In this document: positions 43,742 through 52,802 of the stretch, one piece after another
Numbering within the stretch: position 1 is the first letter of the stretch
Layout of the letters: each line of letters begins with the position of its first letter
NCBI GenBank assembly: GCA_945860375.1
Contig: CAMAQR010000018.1
Span: 3,229-67,228, forward strand
Reading direction: 5' to 3'
DNA length: 64,000 nt
DNA from: Pseudorhodobacter antarcticus
Lineage (GTDB): Bacteria > Pseudomonadota > Alphaproteobacteria > Rhodobacterales > Rhodobacteraceae
Made by a program: the position numbers and the translations under genes
Notes under the pieces: model-generated
Databases searched by the model: none
Told to the model about the DNA's origin: nothing
The model's input: the letters and a program-made list of their open reading frames with translations, nothing else

Positions 43742-44968
43742 TCAGGCGTCGCGGCTGGCGGCGTTCTGGTCCAGCAGATAGCGCTGCGACAACGGGATCG
43801 CGGCGGCCCCTAAAGACCGGGCCTGCGCGCCCACCGTGCCCTCGCGGATCACCGGAGGCGTCACGCCGGCCATGTCCATACGGTCCAACGCCGCCTGCGT
43901 GCGCCGGGTGATTTCGGCGCGCACCGCGACCGGCATCCAGCCGTCGATCAGCACCGCTTCAAGCTCCAGCAGGCTGGCGGCTGACAGGATGGCCGAGGCC
44001 AGACCTTCGGCAGCCCCGTCCAACCAATCGGACAGCACGGCGTCGCTGACCGTCCAATGATCGGGGCTTTCCCACAGGAAATCCGAACTTTCCCCCGCCG
44101 CCGTCATCGCATCGGCCAGCGTCGCCAGGGACGCCGCCGCAAACAGCCGCCGCATGCGCCCATCAGGGCCGGGCACCGGAATCGGCCCCACACCCGCCGC
44201 GTTGCCTGTGCGTCCCAGAAACAACTGTCCGTTCAGAACCAGACCGCCGCCGATGAAAGTGCCAAAGTAGAAGTAAAGGAAATCGCGGGGGCGTTCGCCG
44301 GTGCCAAACACCAGTTCCGCGCCACAGGCCGAGGTGGCGTCGTTCTGCACATAGACTGGCAGTCCCGACAGCGCCGCCAGTTCCGCCTGAATGTCACGGT
44401 CGCGCCAAGCGTCCATCTCGGCCTGTGGGGCGCCGATGGATTGCACCCAGTTCCACAGCTGAAACGGCATCGCCACGCCCATGCCGCTGATCCGGTTGCG
44501 CGCAGCGGGGGTCATATGCGCCGACACCAACGGCAAGGCGCGGGCGACAAAGGCCACCACGGCGCTGGGGGTGGGATAGCGGTAAATCTGCCGGTTGGTC
44601 GCCACCACCCGGCCCAGAAAATCGACCAAGGTCAGATCAGCAGACCGCCGCCCGATCTTCAGCCCCAGAAAGAACGCGCCCTCGGGGTTCAAGGACATCG
44701 GCACCGACGGTTGACCGATGCGGCCCCGGACGGGTTCACCGCGCAGCAGCAGTCCGTCCTGCTCCAGCGCCCGCATGATGACCGAAATGGTCTGTGCCGA
44801 CAGCCCGGTGATCCGCGCGATGTCCGATTTCGCGAGCGCCCCATGCTGGCGCACCAAGGACAGCACCAACCGTTCATTGTGGGCGCGCATGCCTGACTGA
44901 TTGGACCCGCGCAGACCAACGTCGTCGCTGCCGCTTCGGTCGATCAGGTATTCTGCGTCCTGTGGCAT
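43742..44968 (-). CDS. frcR: ROK family transcriptional regulator of the frc locus
   Basis: A 408-residue ROK repressor. The N-terminal winged helix (NERLVLSLVRQHGALAKSDIARITGLSAQTISVIMRALEQDGLL, residues about 30-75) binds DNA. The sugar-kinase-like ROK domain follows, with GLKIGRRSADLTLVDFLGRV, VQNDATSACGAELVFGTG and YFYFGTFIGGGLVLNGQLFLGRTGNAAGVG. AGGGAAAGCG precedes the ATG. It sits eight bases downstream of the rbsD/fucU-like gene and is divergent from frcBCAK, as FrcR is in Sinorhizobium, so it probably represses this ABC system until a hexose binds. Confidence 0.85.
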   Translation of the reverse strand: MPQDAEYLIDRSGSDDVGLRGSNQSGMRAHNERLVLSLVRQHGALAKSDIARITGLSAQTISVIMRALEQDGLLLRGEPVRGRIGQPSVPMSLNPEGAFFLGLKIGRRSADLTLVDFLGRVVATNRQIYRYPTPSAVVAFVARALPLVSAHMTPAARNRISGMGVAMPFQLWNWVQSIGAPQAEMDAWRDRDIQAELAALSGLPVYVQNDATSACGAELVFGTGERPRDFLYFYFGTFIGGGLVLNGQLFLGRTGNAAGVGPIPVPGPDGRMRRLFAAASLATLADAMTAAGESSDFLWESPDHWTVSDAVLSDWLDGAAEGLASAILSAASLLELEAVLIDGWMPVAVRAEITRRTQAALDRMDMAGVTPPVIREGTVGAQARSLGAAAIPLSQRYLLDQNAASRDA

Positions 44969-44976
44969 CGCTTTCC

Positions 44977-45402
44977 CTACGGCTTGTCGGACGGCAGTAT
45001 CACGCCCTTGCGCAGGATCACATTGGCAAAGGGCTGCGGTTCTGACGTGGCCACAATCGCGTAGGCTGCCCGGATCCGCGGATAAAGGGCCGGGCCATCC
45101 AGAGGCGTCGCGGAGAGGCCAAGCGCTGTGGCCTGCACAATCGCGTCGATCTGGTGATGGATCGGGGCGCTTTGGGCGGCGTCATTGTTCAAAGCGGCCC
45201 GAAAAGCGCCTTCAACCGGCAACACCTGCAGGATCGCGGTCAGCACCGCCGCCATATCCAATCCATCGGCGCGGATCACCCGTCGGCCATGCTCTGCTGC
45301 GGGATAATTGCCATCCACCAAAGCGATTTCGTCCCCATGCCCCATGGCGCGCAGGGCGTGCAGCATGTCTGGGCCCAACAGTGAGGGAATTCCGATAAGC
45401 AT
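44977..45402 (-). CDS. RbsD/FucU family sugar mutarotase
   Basis: A 141-residue RbsD/FucU protein. Signature segments are MLIGIPSLLGPDMLHALRAMGHGDEIALVDGNYPA with the catalytic His near 15 and the Asp in VDGNYP, plus the C-terminal YAIVATSEPQPFANVILRKGV. Members catalyse anomer or ring-form conversion of ribose or fucose; LLGPDMLHALRAMGHGDEI is nearer FucU than RbsD. Divergent from the ABC genes and upstream of the ROK regulator in one operon, suggesting it conditions the transported sugar. Confidence 0.88.
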   Translation of the reverse strand: MLIGIPSLLGPDMLHALRAMGHGDEIALVDGNYPAAEHGRRVIRADGLDMAAVLTAILQVLPVEGAFRAALNNDAAQSAPIHHQIDAIVQATALGLSATPLDGPALYPRIRAAYAIVATSEPQPFANVILRKGVILPSDKP

Positions 45403-45484
45403 GGCAGCATTGGCCTTCCGTGAACGATTTCGGGGCGACACACGCCCCGTGTAAAGCGCCAGACTGCGGGCTGGGGGCGAGTCT

Positions 45485-45548
45485 GTCAATAATAAATCAC
45501 TCTGATTTATTTATCTTGACGCAAGCGAGGGAATCGCGTCAATTGACG
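45485..45548. promoter_or_regulatory. palindromic control region between frcR/fucU and frcB
   Basis: AATAAATCA (45491-45499) and TGATTTATT (45503-45511) form a perfect 9-bp dyad with CTC in the centre, in an A/T island inside GC-rich DNA. Nearby are TTGACGC ... GCGTCAA (45515-45521 with 45536-45542) and the perfect palindrome CGTCAATTGACG (45537-45548). The A/T dyad has the AAATAA/TTATTT flavour of NagC/Mlc-type ROK operators, so it is the best candidate for the regulator site. Confidence 0.55.
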
Positions 45549-45626
45549 TCATCGCTGGGCTGACACGGCACGGACGAAAGACTTTCGACCGGGGGCAAAC
45601 CCCACAATTCCTTGGGACGACGACCT

Positions 45627-46640
45627 ATGAAATTCAATTCCAAAGCTTTGCTCGGTGCGGCGGCTATCGCGCTGATCGCAGGTTCGGCTTCGGCTGCTGA
45701 TTTGGCTTGCCTGATCACCAAAAACAACACCAACCCCTTCTTCGTAAAGATGAAAGAGGGCGCTGAGGCTGCTGCAACCGCGGCTGGCATGGACTTCCAG
45801 GCCTATGCTGGCGAAAAAGACGGCGACGCTGCTCCGCAGATCACCGCGATTGAAAACTGCGTGGCTGCCGGCGCCAAGGGTATCCTTGTGACCCCGTCGA
45901 ACGACTCGGTTGGCCCGGCTCTGAAGGCTGCCCGCGCTGCTGGCATTCTGGTCATCGCGCTGGACACCCCTTTGGCTGATGCCGAAGCACAGGACATGAC
46001 CTTTGCAACCGACAACTTCCAGGCGGGTCTGCTGATCGGTCAGTGGGCTGCTGCCACCATGGGTGAAGGCGCCGCGACCGCCAAGATCGCCATGCTTGAC
46101 ATCAACAAGGACAACATCTCGGTTGACGTCCAGCGCGACACCGGCTTCCTCGTTGGCTTTGGCATCGAAGTGCCGGATCTGTCGGTCATGGGTTCGGAAA
46201 CCGACGCCCGCGTGATCGGTCACGAAACCTCGGACGCAAACCCAGAAGGCGGTCTGCGCGCGATGGAAACCCTGCTGGCCAAAGACCCGGACATCAACGT
46301 GGTCTACACGATCAACGAGCCTGCGGCTGAGGGCGCCTATCAGGCCCTGAAGAATGCTGGCAAAGAAGGTCAGGCGATCATCGTTTCGGTTGACGGCGGC
46401 TGCCCTGGCATCGCTTCGGTCAAAGGCGGCGTCATCGGCGCAACCTCGCAGCAGTATCCACTGTTGATGGCGGCCAAGGGCGTCGAAGCCATCGCTGCTT
46501 TCGCCAAAGACGGCACCAAGCCAGCGGCGACCGAAGGTCTGTCCTTCTTCAACACCGGTGTGAACCTTGTCACTGACAAGCCAGCTGCCGGCGTCGAGTC
46601 GATCGACAGCACCAAAGGCACCGAGCTCTGCTGGGGCTGA
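45627..46640 (+). CDS. frcB: sugar ABC transporter substrate-binding protein (fructose type)
   Basis: A 337-residue periplasmic binding protein of the ribose/galactose (type I) fold. Signal peptide residues 1-23 end SASA before ADLACLITKNNTNPFFVKMKEGAEAAA, the typical first strand and loop. AENCVAAGAKGILVTPSNDS, ALDTPL, AMLDINKDNISVDVQRDTGFLVGFG, VYTINEPAAEGAYQAL and VSVDGGCPG line the sugar site; CATTSQQ-like QYP (GATSQQYPLLMAAKGV) closes it. By likeness and locus order (frcR, frcBCAK) the ligand is probably fructose, mannose or ribose. It is codon-biased towards highly expressed genes relative to its neighbours. Confidence 0.92.
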   Translation: MKFNSKALLGAAAIALIAGSASAADLACLITKNNTNPFFVKMKEGAEAAATAAGMDFQAYAGEKDGDAAPQITAIENCVAAGAKGILVTPSNDSVGPALKAARAAGILVIALDTPLADAEAQDMTFATDNFQAGLLIGQWAAATMGEGAATAKIAMLDINKDNISVDVQRDTGFLVGFGIEVPDLSVMGSETDARVIGHETSDANPEGGLRAMETLLAKDPDINVVYTINEPAAEGAYQALKNAGKEGQAIIVSVDGGCPGIASVKGGVIGATSQQYPLLMAAKGVEAIAAFAKDGTKPAATEGLSFFNTGVNLVTDKPAAGVESIDSTKGTELCWG

Positions 46641-46668
46641 TACCACCCCACAAAGTGGCTTGATTAAC

Positions 46669-46724
46669 AGAAGGGCGGCTTTACAGTCGCCCTTCTTCAT
46701 AGGCGAAACCCGAGTTGGGTTTCG
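46669..46724 (+). promoter_or_regulatory. two hairpins between frcB and frcC
   Basis: AGAAGGGCG / CGCCCTTCT (46669-46677 with 46688-46696) and CGAAACCC / GGGTTTCG (46704-46711 with 46717-46724) are consecutive perfect hairpins. They probably stabilise the 3' end of the frcB message and reduce readthrough into frcC, giving more binding protein than membrane subunits. Confidence 0.6.
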
Positions 46725-46751
46725 GGTCATCACCGGGGGGAAACCGAAGCG

Positions 46752-47831
46752 ATGAGCGTAGAAGACGCGCCAACCAAAACCATTTCCGATTTCGAGGCAG
46801 CGCTGACCAAAGCCGATACGGCGGTCGCGGCCTTTGAGCGGGATGACAAATCCTTCATCCCGGTGCTGCGCGGCTATCTGCGCAGCTACCCCACCATGAT
46901 CCCCGCCCTTGTTCTGATGATCTCGATCATCGCGTTCAGCATCATCGCTCCGCGCTTTCTGGGTGTGGGCGCGCTGTCGACCGTGCTGAAGCAGGTGACG
47001 GTCACGGGCTTTGTCGCTCTGGCGCAGACGCTGGTGATCCTGACGGCGGGCATTGACCTGTCGGTGGGCGCAATCCTTGTGATGACTTCGCTGATCATGG
47101 GCAATCTGGCCGTGATCACCGGGTTGCCGGTGGGCATTGCGGTGCTGATTGGCTTGTTCTTTGGCGGGTTGATGGGCTTTATCAACGGCGTTCTGGTCGC
47201 CAAGATGAAGTTGCCGCCCTTTATCGTGACGCCGGGCACGCTGTCGATCTTCAACGCATTGAAGCTTTGGTATTCGGGGTCCGAATCCATCCGCAACGTG
47301 GATATCGAAGCGCAGGCCCCGGCTTTGCTGTGGTTTGGCAAGGGCATCAACTATGGTGGTGCAAGTCTGACCTATGGCGGTATCACCTTGATATTGCTGG
47401 CGGCTGTGCTGTGGTATGTGTTGAACCAAACCGCTTGGGGCCGTCACGTCCATGCGATAGGCGATGACCCGGATGCGGCGATGCTGTCGGGTATCCGCGT
47501 GGATCGCACCCTGATTTCGGTTTACGCCGTGGCTGGCCTGATCTGTGGCTTTGCGGCCTGGATTGCGATTGGCCGGGTGGGGTCGGTGTCGCCGATTGCC
47601 TTTGATACCGTGAACCTTGGCTCTATCACCGCCGTGGTGATCGGTGGCACGTCCTTGTTCGGCGGCCGTGGGTCGATTGTCGGCTCGGTGCTGGGGGCGT
47701 TTATTGTGGGTGTGTTCAACACTGGCTTGTCCTTGGCTGGGGTGGATGATTACTGGCAGATGTTCGCGGCAGGGTGCCTTGTGATCATCGCCGTTGCACT
47801 TGACCAATGGCTGCGGAGGGCTTCGCAATGA
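46752..47831 (+). CDS. frcC: sugar ABC transporter permease
   Basis: A 359-residue permease of the RbsC/AraH (BPD_transp_2) family with about ten helices. Conserved parts are TGFVALAQTLVILTAGIDLSVGAILVMTSLIMG near residues 90-125, GVLVAKMKLPPFIVTPGTLSIFNALKLWYSG, RHVHAIGDDPDAAMLSGIRVDRTLISVYAVAGLICGFAAWIAIGRVGSVSPIAFDTVNLGSITAVVIGGTSLFGGRGSIVGSVLGAFIVGVFNTGLSLAGV. A 60-residue soluble N-terminal extension precedes the first helix. Stop overlaps frcA start (ATGA). Confidence 0.93.
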   Translation: MSVEDAPTKTISDFEAALTKADTAVAAFERDDKSFIPVLRGYLRSYPTMIPALVLMISIIAFSIIAPRFLGVGALSTVLKQVTVTGFVALAQTLVILTAGIDLSVGAILVMTSLIMGNLAVITGLPVGIAVLIGLFFGGLMGFINGVLVAKMKLPPFIVTPGTLSIFNALKLWYSGSESIRNVDIEAQAPALLWFGKGINYGGASLTYGGITLILLAAVLWYVLNQTAWGRHVHAIGDDPDAAMLSGIRVDRTLISVYAVAGLICGFAAWIAIGRVGSVSPIAFDTVNLGSITAVVIGGTSLFGGRGSIVGSVLGAFIVGVFNTGLSLAGVDDYWQMFAAGCLVIIAVALDQWLRRASQ

Positions 47832-48613
47832 CACCTGTAACCCCAATTCTGCGCGCGCGCGGGTTGATGAAGCGTTATGGCACCGTCGTCGCCATGAACG
47901 GTGCGGATTTTGACTTGAACGCAGGCGAGATTGTGGCCGTGATCGGTGACAACGGGGCGGGCAAATCGACGCTGATCAAGGCGCTGTCGGGGGCCGTCAT
48001 CCCCGACCACGGTACCATTGAGCTTGATGGCGCTGTCGTCAATTTCCGGGGGCCGGAAGACGCCCGTGCTGAAGGCATTGAGACGGTTTATCAAAACCTT
48101 GCGATGTCTCCGGCGCTGTCGATTGCCGACAACATGTTTCTGGGTCGCGAATGGCGCAAGCCCGGTTTCCTGGGGACGGTGCTGCGTCAGATGGACAGAC
48201 CGCGGATGGAGCAATTCGCCCGCGACAAGCTGTCGGAACTGGGGCTGATGACCATTCAGAACATCCACCAGACCGTGGAAACCTTGTCCGGCGGTCAGCG
48301 TCAGGGCGTGGCTGTGGCGCGTGCGGCGGCCTTTGGGTCGCGCGTGGTGATCCTGGATGAACCGACGGCGGCGCTGGGCGTCAAGGAAAGCCGCCGGGTG
48401 CTGGAACTGATCCGCGACGTCCGCGCGCGTGGCATTCCGATCATCCTGATCAGCCACAATATGCCGCATGTGTTTGAAGTCGCTGATCGAATTCACATCC
48501 ACCGCTTGGGTCGCCGTCTGTGCGAGATCAACCCGAAGGACTATTCGATGTCGGACGCGGTGGCCTTCATGACCGGGGCCAAGCTGCCCGAAGGCGTGAC
48601 CGAGCCAGCATGA
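47828..48613 (+). CDS. frcA: sugar ABC transporter ATP-binding protein
   Basis: A 261-residue single-domain ABC ATPase, unlike the double-domain RbsA. Walker A is GDNGAGKST near residue 42, the Q-loop lies in ETVYQNLAMSPALSIADNMFLGREW, the signature is LSGGQRQGVAVARA, Walker B is VVILDEPTAALGVKES, and the switch His is in ILISHNMPHVFEVADRI. It powers FrcBC import. Both ends overlap neighbouring genes by ATGA, so frcCAK are coupled. Confidence 0.95.
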   Translation: MTPVTPILRARGLMKRYGTVVAMNGADFDLNAGEIVAVIGDNGAGKSTLIKALSGAVIPDHGTIELDGAVVNFRGPEDARAEGIETVYQNLAMSPALSIADNMFLGREWRKPGFLGTVLRQMDRPRMEQFARDKLSELGLMTIQNIHQTVETLSGGQRQGVAVARAAAFGSRVVILDEPTAALGVKESRRVLELIRDVRARGIPIILISHNMPHVFEVADRIHIHRLGRRLCEINPKDYSMSDAVAFMTGAKLPEGVTEPA

Positions 48614-49218
48614 CGCCCGTTGAACTGGCAGATCTGATCCGGGAACGCGCGCCAACGCAAGGGCGGTTTCTGACCGCCCTTGCAGGCCCGCCGGGGGCTG
48701 GCAAATCCACTCTGGCCGCCGAACTGGTGGCGGCTTTGGGGGCAGGGGCCAAGGCCGTGCCGATGGACGGCTTTCACTATGACGACGCCGTGCTGCACGC
48801 ACGCGGCGCGCGCGACCGCAAAGGCGCCCCCGATACCTTTGATGCGCAAGGCTTTTTCCACCTGCTGCGCCGCCTGCGCAGCGAAGACGAAGTCGCCATC
48901 CCGCTGTTTGACCGCGATCTGGAAATCAGCCGCGCGGGTGCCGATATTGTCACCGCCACCGACCGCCTGCTGGTGATCGAAGGCAACTACCTGCTGCTGA
49001 ATGAGGCCCCTTGGCCCCAAGCCGCCCCCTTGTTTGACCTGACCGTCTGGATTGACGTCCCCGAGGATGAACTCGACCGCCGTCTGCTGGCCCGCTGGGC
49101 GCATTACGGCAAAACCCCCGAACAGGCGCGGGCATGGATCGACGGCAATGACATGCCCAACATTCGCCGGGTGACGCGCAACTCTGGCCCTGCGGATATT
49201 GTGATCCGTTGGGGTTAA
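48610..49218 (+). CDS. frcK: P-loop kinase, FrcK/YggC-like
   Basis: A 202-residue P-loop protein related to uridine/pantothenate kinases: FLTALAGPPGAGKSTLAAELV (Walker A near residue 28), PMDGFHYDDAVLHARGARDRKGAPDTFDAQGFFHLLRRLR (substrate region with DGFH), VIEGNYLLLNEAPW (Walker B), and IDVPEDELDRRLLARW. In Sinorhizobium the last gene of the frc operon encodes such a kinase, possibly phosphorylating the imported sugar or another substrate; that role is not proven to my knowledge. ATG overlaps the frcA stop. Confidence 0.82.
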   Translation: MTPVELADLIRERAPTQGRFLTALAGPPGAGKSTLAAELVAALGAGAKAVPMDGFHYDDAVLHARGARDRKGAPDTFDAQGFFHLLRRLRSEDEVAIPLFDRDLEISRAGADIVTATDRLLVIEGNYLLLNEAPWPQAAPLFDLTVWIDVPEDELDRRLLARWAHYGKTPEQARAWIDGNDMPNIRRVTRNSGPADIVIRWG

Positions 49219-49244
49219 TTCTCTGATATCTAACGGAATTACCC

Positions 49245-49298
49245 GTCTGGTATCCGTCCTTTTGCCGTCCTGCCCGCGTCAGGTATCCGTCCCCACGC
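49245..49298 (-). repeat. GGACGGATA-type dispersed repeat, copy 2
   Basis: Bases 49255-49298, read on the minus strand, match 5632-5675 at 38 of 44 positions. In this copy GGACGGATACC occurs twice (ends near 49282-49292 and 49249-49259), so a part is internally repeated. It lies between the converging frcK and EamA transporter genes. I see no other signal in 49219-49332. Confidence 0.65.
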
Positions 49299-49332
49299 AG
49301 CGCACGCTGGCCCCGGATGAACGCAACGCCCG

Positions 49333-50247
49333 CTAGGGCGTCATCGCCTTGCGGCCTTTGGTGCGTTCAAGCCCCAGTTTGCGCTCGCGCCAGATGATCA
49401 GGATACCGGCGACAATCACCAGACCCGCCCCGGCCAGCATGGTTCCCGTCGGCACCTCGTCAAAGGCGAAATAGCCGATCAGCAGCGCAAACAGCATCGA
49501 GGCATAGTCAAACGGCGCGATCAGGGAGGCATCGGCCTCGCGGTAGCTGGAAGTCAGCAGGGTCTGCCCGATGCCGCCCAACAGACCGACCCCGATCAAG
49601 ATCAGCGTCTCGGTCAATGTGGGGATCACCCAACCGAAAGGCAGGGTGGTCAGCGCCAGCAAGGTTGACGTGACCGAAAAGTAAAACACGATGGCGGCGG
49701 TCTTTTCGGTGTTGACCAGCTTGCGCACAAACACCTGTGCCAGTGCCGTACAGAACGCCCCCGTCAGGACCAGCATCGCGCCGAACGCTTCACGGTGCGA
49801 CCCCAGATCGGCCGACACGGACAGGCGCGGTGACAGCACCACCATCACCCCCGCCAGGCCCAAGGCGACCGAGGCGATGCGAAAGAGGTGCACCTTTTCG
49901 CCCAGAAACATGGCGGCAAACACCACCACCAGCAGGGGGGAGGCGTAACCGATTGCCGTCACTTCGGGCAAAGGCAGATAGGCCAGGCCCGCAAACCCCA
50001 GCCCCATTGCCGACGTTCCCATCAGCCCGCGCCAGAAATGGCTCAACGGATTGTGGGCGATAAACCCGGTGCGCAGCTCTCGCCTTAACGCCAGCCAGAC
50101 CACAATCACCGGAATAGCAAAGAACGACCGAAAGAACACGATCTGCCCCGGCGGCACATGCTGCGCGGTGATCTTGATCAGCGCCGCCATTACGATAAAA
50201 ACCAGAACCGAGCCCAGCTTCAGGGCAATGCCGTGCAAAGGCCGCAT
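49333..50247 (-). CDS. EamA/DMT family transporter
   Basis: A 304-residue drug/metabolite transporter with ten predicted helices in two EamA repeats (first from [45 protein letters not shown]; second from [25 protein letters not shown]). [24 protein letters not shown] and [24 protein letters not shown] are the repeated P-loop-like signatures. The C-terminal tail is basic and cytoplasmic. Substrate unknown. Divergent from ade. Confidence 0.88.
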   Translation of the reverse strand: MRPLHGIALKLGSVLVFIVMAALIKITAQHVPPGQIVFFRSFFAIPVIVVWLALRRELRTGFIAHNPLSHFWRGLMGTSAMGLGFAGLAYLPLPEVTAIGYASPLLVVVFAAMFLGEKVHLFRIASVALGLAGVMVVLSPRLSVSADLGSHREAFGAMLVLTGAFCTALAQVFVRKLVNTEKTAAIVFYFSVTSTLLALTTLPFGWVIPTLTETLILIGVGLLGGIGQTLLTSSYREADASLIAPFDYASMLFALLIGYFAFDEVPTGTMLAGAGLVIVAGILIIWRERKLGLERTKGRKAMTP

Positions 50248-50316
50248 GGGGAGAGTTTCCTTTTGCCCCTTGAAGGGACGATCCGCTTAGGGTTTCCTAA
50301 ACCAAAGGAGATTACC

Positions 50317-52017
50317 ATGCCCAAAAGCACCCTCACTGCGCGTATTGATCAAGGCCGGGGCATTGTGCCCGCCGATCTGGTGCTGAAGGGCGGTTTGGTG
50401 TTTGACCTGATCACCGGCGATCTGGTGGCGTCGGATGTGGCGATCTGTGGCGATACGATTGTCGGGGTGTTTGGCCAGTATTCCGGGGTGCGGGAAATCG
50501 ACGTCACGGGCCAGATTCTGGTGCCCGGCTTCATCGACACCCATTTGCATATTGAATCCTCGTTGGTGACGCCGTTCGAATTTGACCGCTGTGTGTTGCC
50601 GCATGGCGTGACGACCGCGATCTGCGACCCGCATGAAATTGCCAATGTCTGCGGGCTGATCGGGATTGCGTATTTTCTTGAGGCGTCGGCGCTGACGCTG
50701 ATGGATATCCGCGTGCAGCTGTCGTCCTGCGTGCCGTCCACGCATATGGAGACGACAGGCGCGCGGCTGATGGCTGCCGATCTCGTGCCGCTGATGGATC
50801 ATCCGCGCGTGATCGGGCTGGCGGAATTCATGAATTATCCCGGCGTGTTGCACAAGGACCCGGGGTGTATGGACAAGCTGGACGCCTTTGTCGGTCGTCA
50901 CATCGACGGCCATGCGCCCTTGTTGCGCGGCAATGATCTGAACGGCTATATCGCCGCCGGAATCCGCACCGAACATGAGGCAACAACGGCGGAAGAGGCT
51001 TTGGAAAAGCTGCGCAAGGGCATGCGGGTGCTGATCCGCGAAGGGTCGGTGTCCAAGGATCTGCACGCGCTGGTGGGGCTGTTGACCGAACGCCACGCGC
51101 CCTATCTCTGTCTTTGCACCGATGACCGCAACCCGTTGGACATCGCCGAACATGGGCATCTGGATTACCTGATCCGCACGGCGATTGCCCTTGGCGCGCC
51201 GCCTTTGGCCGTCTATCGCGCGGCGTCCTTGTCCGCAGCCGAAGCGTTTGGCCTGAAGGATCGCGGTCTGATCGCGCCGGGCAAACGTGCGGATATCGCG
51301 GTGATCGACAGCCTTGAGACCTGCACCGTCGCCATGGTGTTCGCGGGCGGTGTGCAGGTGACGGATGCGGCCTTTGCCGCCCGCAGCACCCTTCCCCCGG
51401 TTGCCCGCCATTCCGTCAAGGCCCCGCCGATTGAGGCCCACCACTTCCGCACCGGCGGCAATCGGGTGGACACTCCGGTGATCGGCATTCTGCCCGGCAA
51501 GATCATCACGCAGCATCTGACCTATGACATCGCGCCAGTGGATGGCGACAAACGGCCCGACATCGCCCGCGATCTGGTGAAGATCGCAGTGATCGAACGG
51601 CATGGGGTGAACGGCAACCGCGCGACAGGGTTTGTGAAAGGCTTCGGTCTGCAACGTGGGGCCATCGCCTCGACCGTCTGCCACGACCACCACAACATTG
51701 CCGTTGTGGGTGCCGATTACGACGACATGGCGCTGGCGGTGGCGCGGCTGGGCCAGATTGAGGGCGGGTTTGTCGTGGTGGAAGGCGGTCGCGTGCTGGC
51801 CGAACTGGCGCTGCCCGTCGCGGGCCTGATGAGTTTGGAACCGTTTGAAGTGGTCCACGCCGACCTGATCACCCTGCGCGCCGCCGCAAGATCCTTGGGC
51901 GTGACGCTGGAGGAACCCTTCCTGCAACTGGCCTTTCTCTGCCTGCCGGTCATCCCGCACCTGAAGATCACCGATCACGGCATGGTGGATGTGGATAAGT
52001 TCGAAGTCATGCCATAG
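50317..52017 (+). CDS. ade: adenine deaminase
   Basis: A 566-residue amidohydrolase converting adenine to hypoxanthine and ammonia. Metal-site motifs are [21 protein letters not shown] (residues about 70-90), [47 protein letters not shown] and [12 protein letters not shown]. The C-terminal third ([32 protein letters not shown]) is the specific Ade domain. AAAGGAG is placed seven bases before the ATG at 50317, so the longer upstream opening is not used. Purine salvage; monocistronic here. Confidence 0.95.
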   Translation: MPKSTLTARIDQGRGIVPADLVLKGGLVFDLITGDLVASDVAICGDTIVGVFGQYSGVREIDVTGQILVPGFIDTHLHIESSLVTPFEFDRCVLPHGVTTAICDPHEIANVCGLIGIAYFLEASALTLMDIRVQLSSCVPSTHMETTGARLMAADLVPLMDHPRVIGLAEFMNYPGVLHKDPGCMDKLDAFVGRHIDGHAPLLRGNDLNGYIAAGIRTEHEATTAEEALEKLRKGMRVLIREGSVSKDLHALVGLLTERHAPYLCLCTDDRNPLDIAEHGHLDYLIRTAIALGAPPLAVYRAASLSAAEAFGLKDRGLIAPGKRADIAVIDSLETCTVAMVFAGGVQVTDAAFAARSTLPPVARHSVKAPPIEAHHFRTGGNRVDTPVIGILPGKIITQHLTYDIAPVDGDKRPDIARDLVKIAVIERHGVNGNRATGFVKGFGLQRGAIASTVCHDHHNIAVVGADYDDMALAVARLGQIEGGFVVVEGGRVLAELALPVAGLMSLEPFEVVHADLITLRAAARSLGVTLEEPFLQLAFLCLPVIPHLKITDHGMVDVDKFEVMP

Positions 52018-52240
52018 ATTTAGTGGCTTTCACTGGTTATGGTGGTTTTTGAACAAAAACACGCAACATGGTGTGAAGAATTTTTGTCCACAGAAGATTT
52101 GAGCAGAAATCACTTTACAGGCTTCCCCCGCGCGGACACTATATTTAGTAAGGGCAACGTCAGGCAACGCTGTTTCTTGCCGGACACCCAGCCAATAGTA
52201 GGGACGCCCCCTGCATTGGCTTCATAGTGAGGCCGGGGTC
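52018..52240. other. A/T-richer intergenic region upstream of YbjN gene
   Basis: This 223-base gap is visibly lower in GC. It contains a short direct repeat GGCAACG-TCA-GGCAACG (52153-52169) and a possible promoter region (TTGCCG near 52178 and CAATAGTA near 52193). A 62-codon frame from 52039 lacks a ribosome site and family likeness, so I do not call it. Confidence 0.4.
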
Positions 52241-52744
52241 ATGTCGATTGCAGAAGATTTTATGGTGTCAGATGATTTGCACCCAATCGACATCGTGCAA
52301 ACCCTTGCCGCCCATCACGATTGGGAATTTGACCGCGTCACCGATGACCAGATCGCGATGGCAGTCGAAGGCCAGTGGCGCACCTATTCTTTGACCTTGG
52401 CATGGTCGGCTCAGGATGAAACCCTGCGGCTGATCTGCACGTTCGAGATGGAGCCGCCGACCGACAAGATGGGCGCGCTTTACGATGTGCTGAACCGCTG
52501 CAACGATATGGTCTGGACGGGCGCTTTCACCTATTGGGCCGAGCAAAAGCTGATGGTCTGGCGCTATGGCCTGTGCCTTGCGGGCGGTCAGATGGCCGGA
52601 TCGGAACAGATCGACCGGCTGATCAGCAGTGCGGTGATGGCGGCAGAGCGCTTTTATCCGGCATTCCAACTGGTGGCCTGGGCCGATAAATCCCCTGCTG
52701 AGGCGATGAAAGTCGCCATCGCCGAGGCTTATGGCCGAGCCTGA
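52241..52744 (+). CDS. YbjN domain-containing protein
   Basis: A 167-residue YbjN-type protein: HPIDIVQTLAAHHDWEFDRVTDDQIAMAVEGQWRTYSLTLAWSAQDETLRLICTFEMEPP near the N-terminus and a helical C-terminal half (LYDVLNRCNDMVWTGAFTYWAEQKLMVWRYGLCL). It resembles type III secretion chaperone folds and is a putative sensory or chaperone-like family. Biological role unknown. It precedes proC by 58 bases. Confidence 0.85.
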   Translation: MSIAEDFMVSDDLHPIDIVQTLAAHHDWEFDRVTDDQIAMAVEGQWRTYSLTLAWSAQDETLRLICTFEMEPPTDKMGALYDVLNRCNDMVWTGAFTYWAEQKLMVWRYGLCLAGGQMAGSEQIDRLISSAVMAAERFYPAFQLVAWADKSPAEAMKVAIAEAYGRA

Positions 52745-52802
52745 AATCGCGATTGAAGCCACCGCCCACTGCGCCTAACCTGCCGCAAAACAGGAGCGAG
52801 CG

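Noticed and set aside
45549..47846. A 765-codon minus-strand open frame opposite frcB and frcC
   Set aside because: It spans the intergenic region and two well-supported plus-strand genes, and its composition (His, Arg, Gly repeats) is that of a shadow.
50287..51978. A 563-codon minus-strand open frame opposite adenine deaminase
   Set aside because: The plus-strand gene has clear metal-site motifs and a ribosome site; the antisense product has none.
52039..52227. A 62-codon frame upstream of the YbjN gene
   Set aside because: It has no Shine-Dalgarno and no familiar pattern and covers an apparent promoter region.
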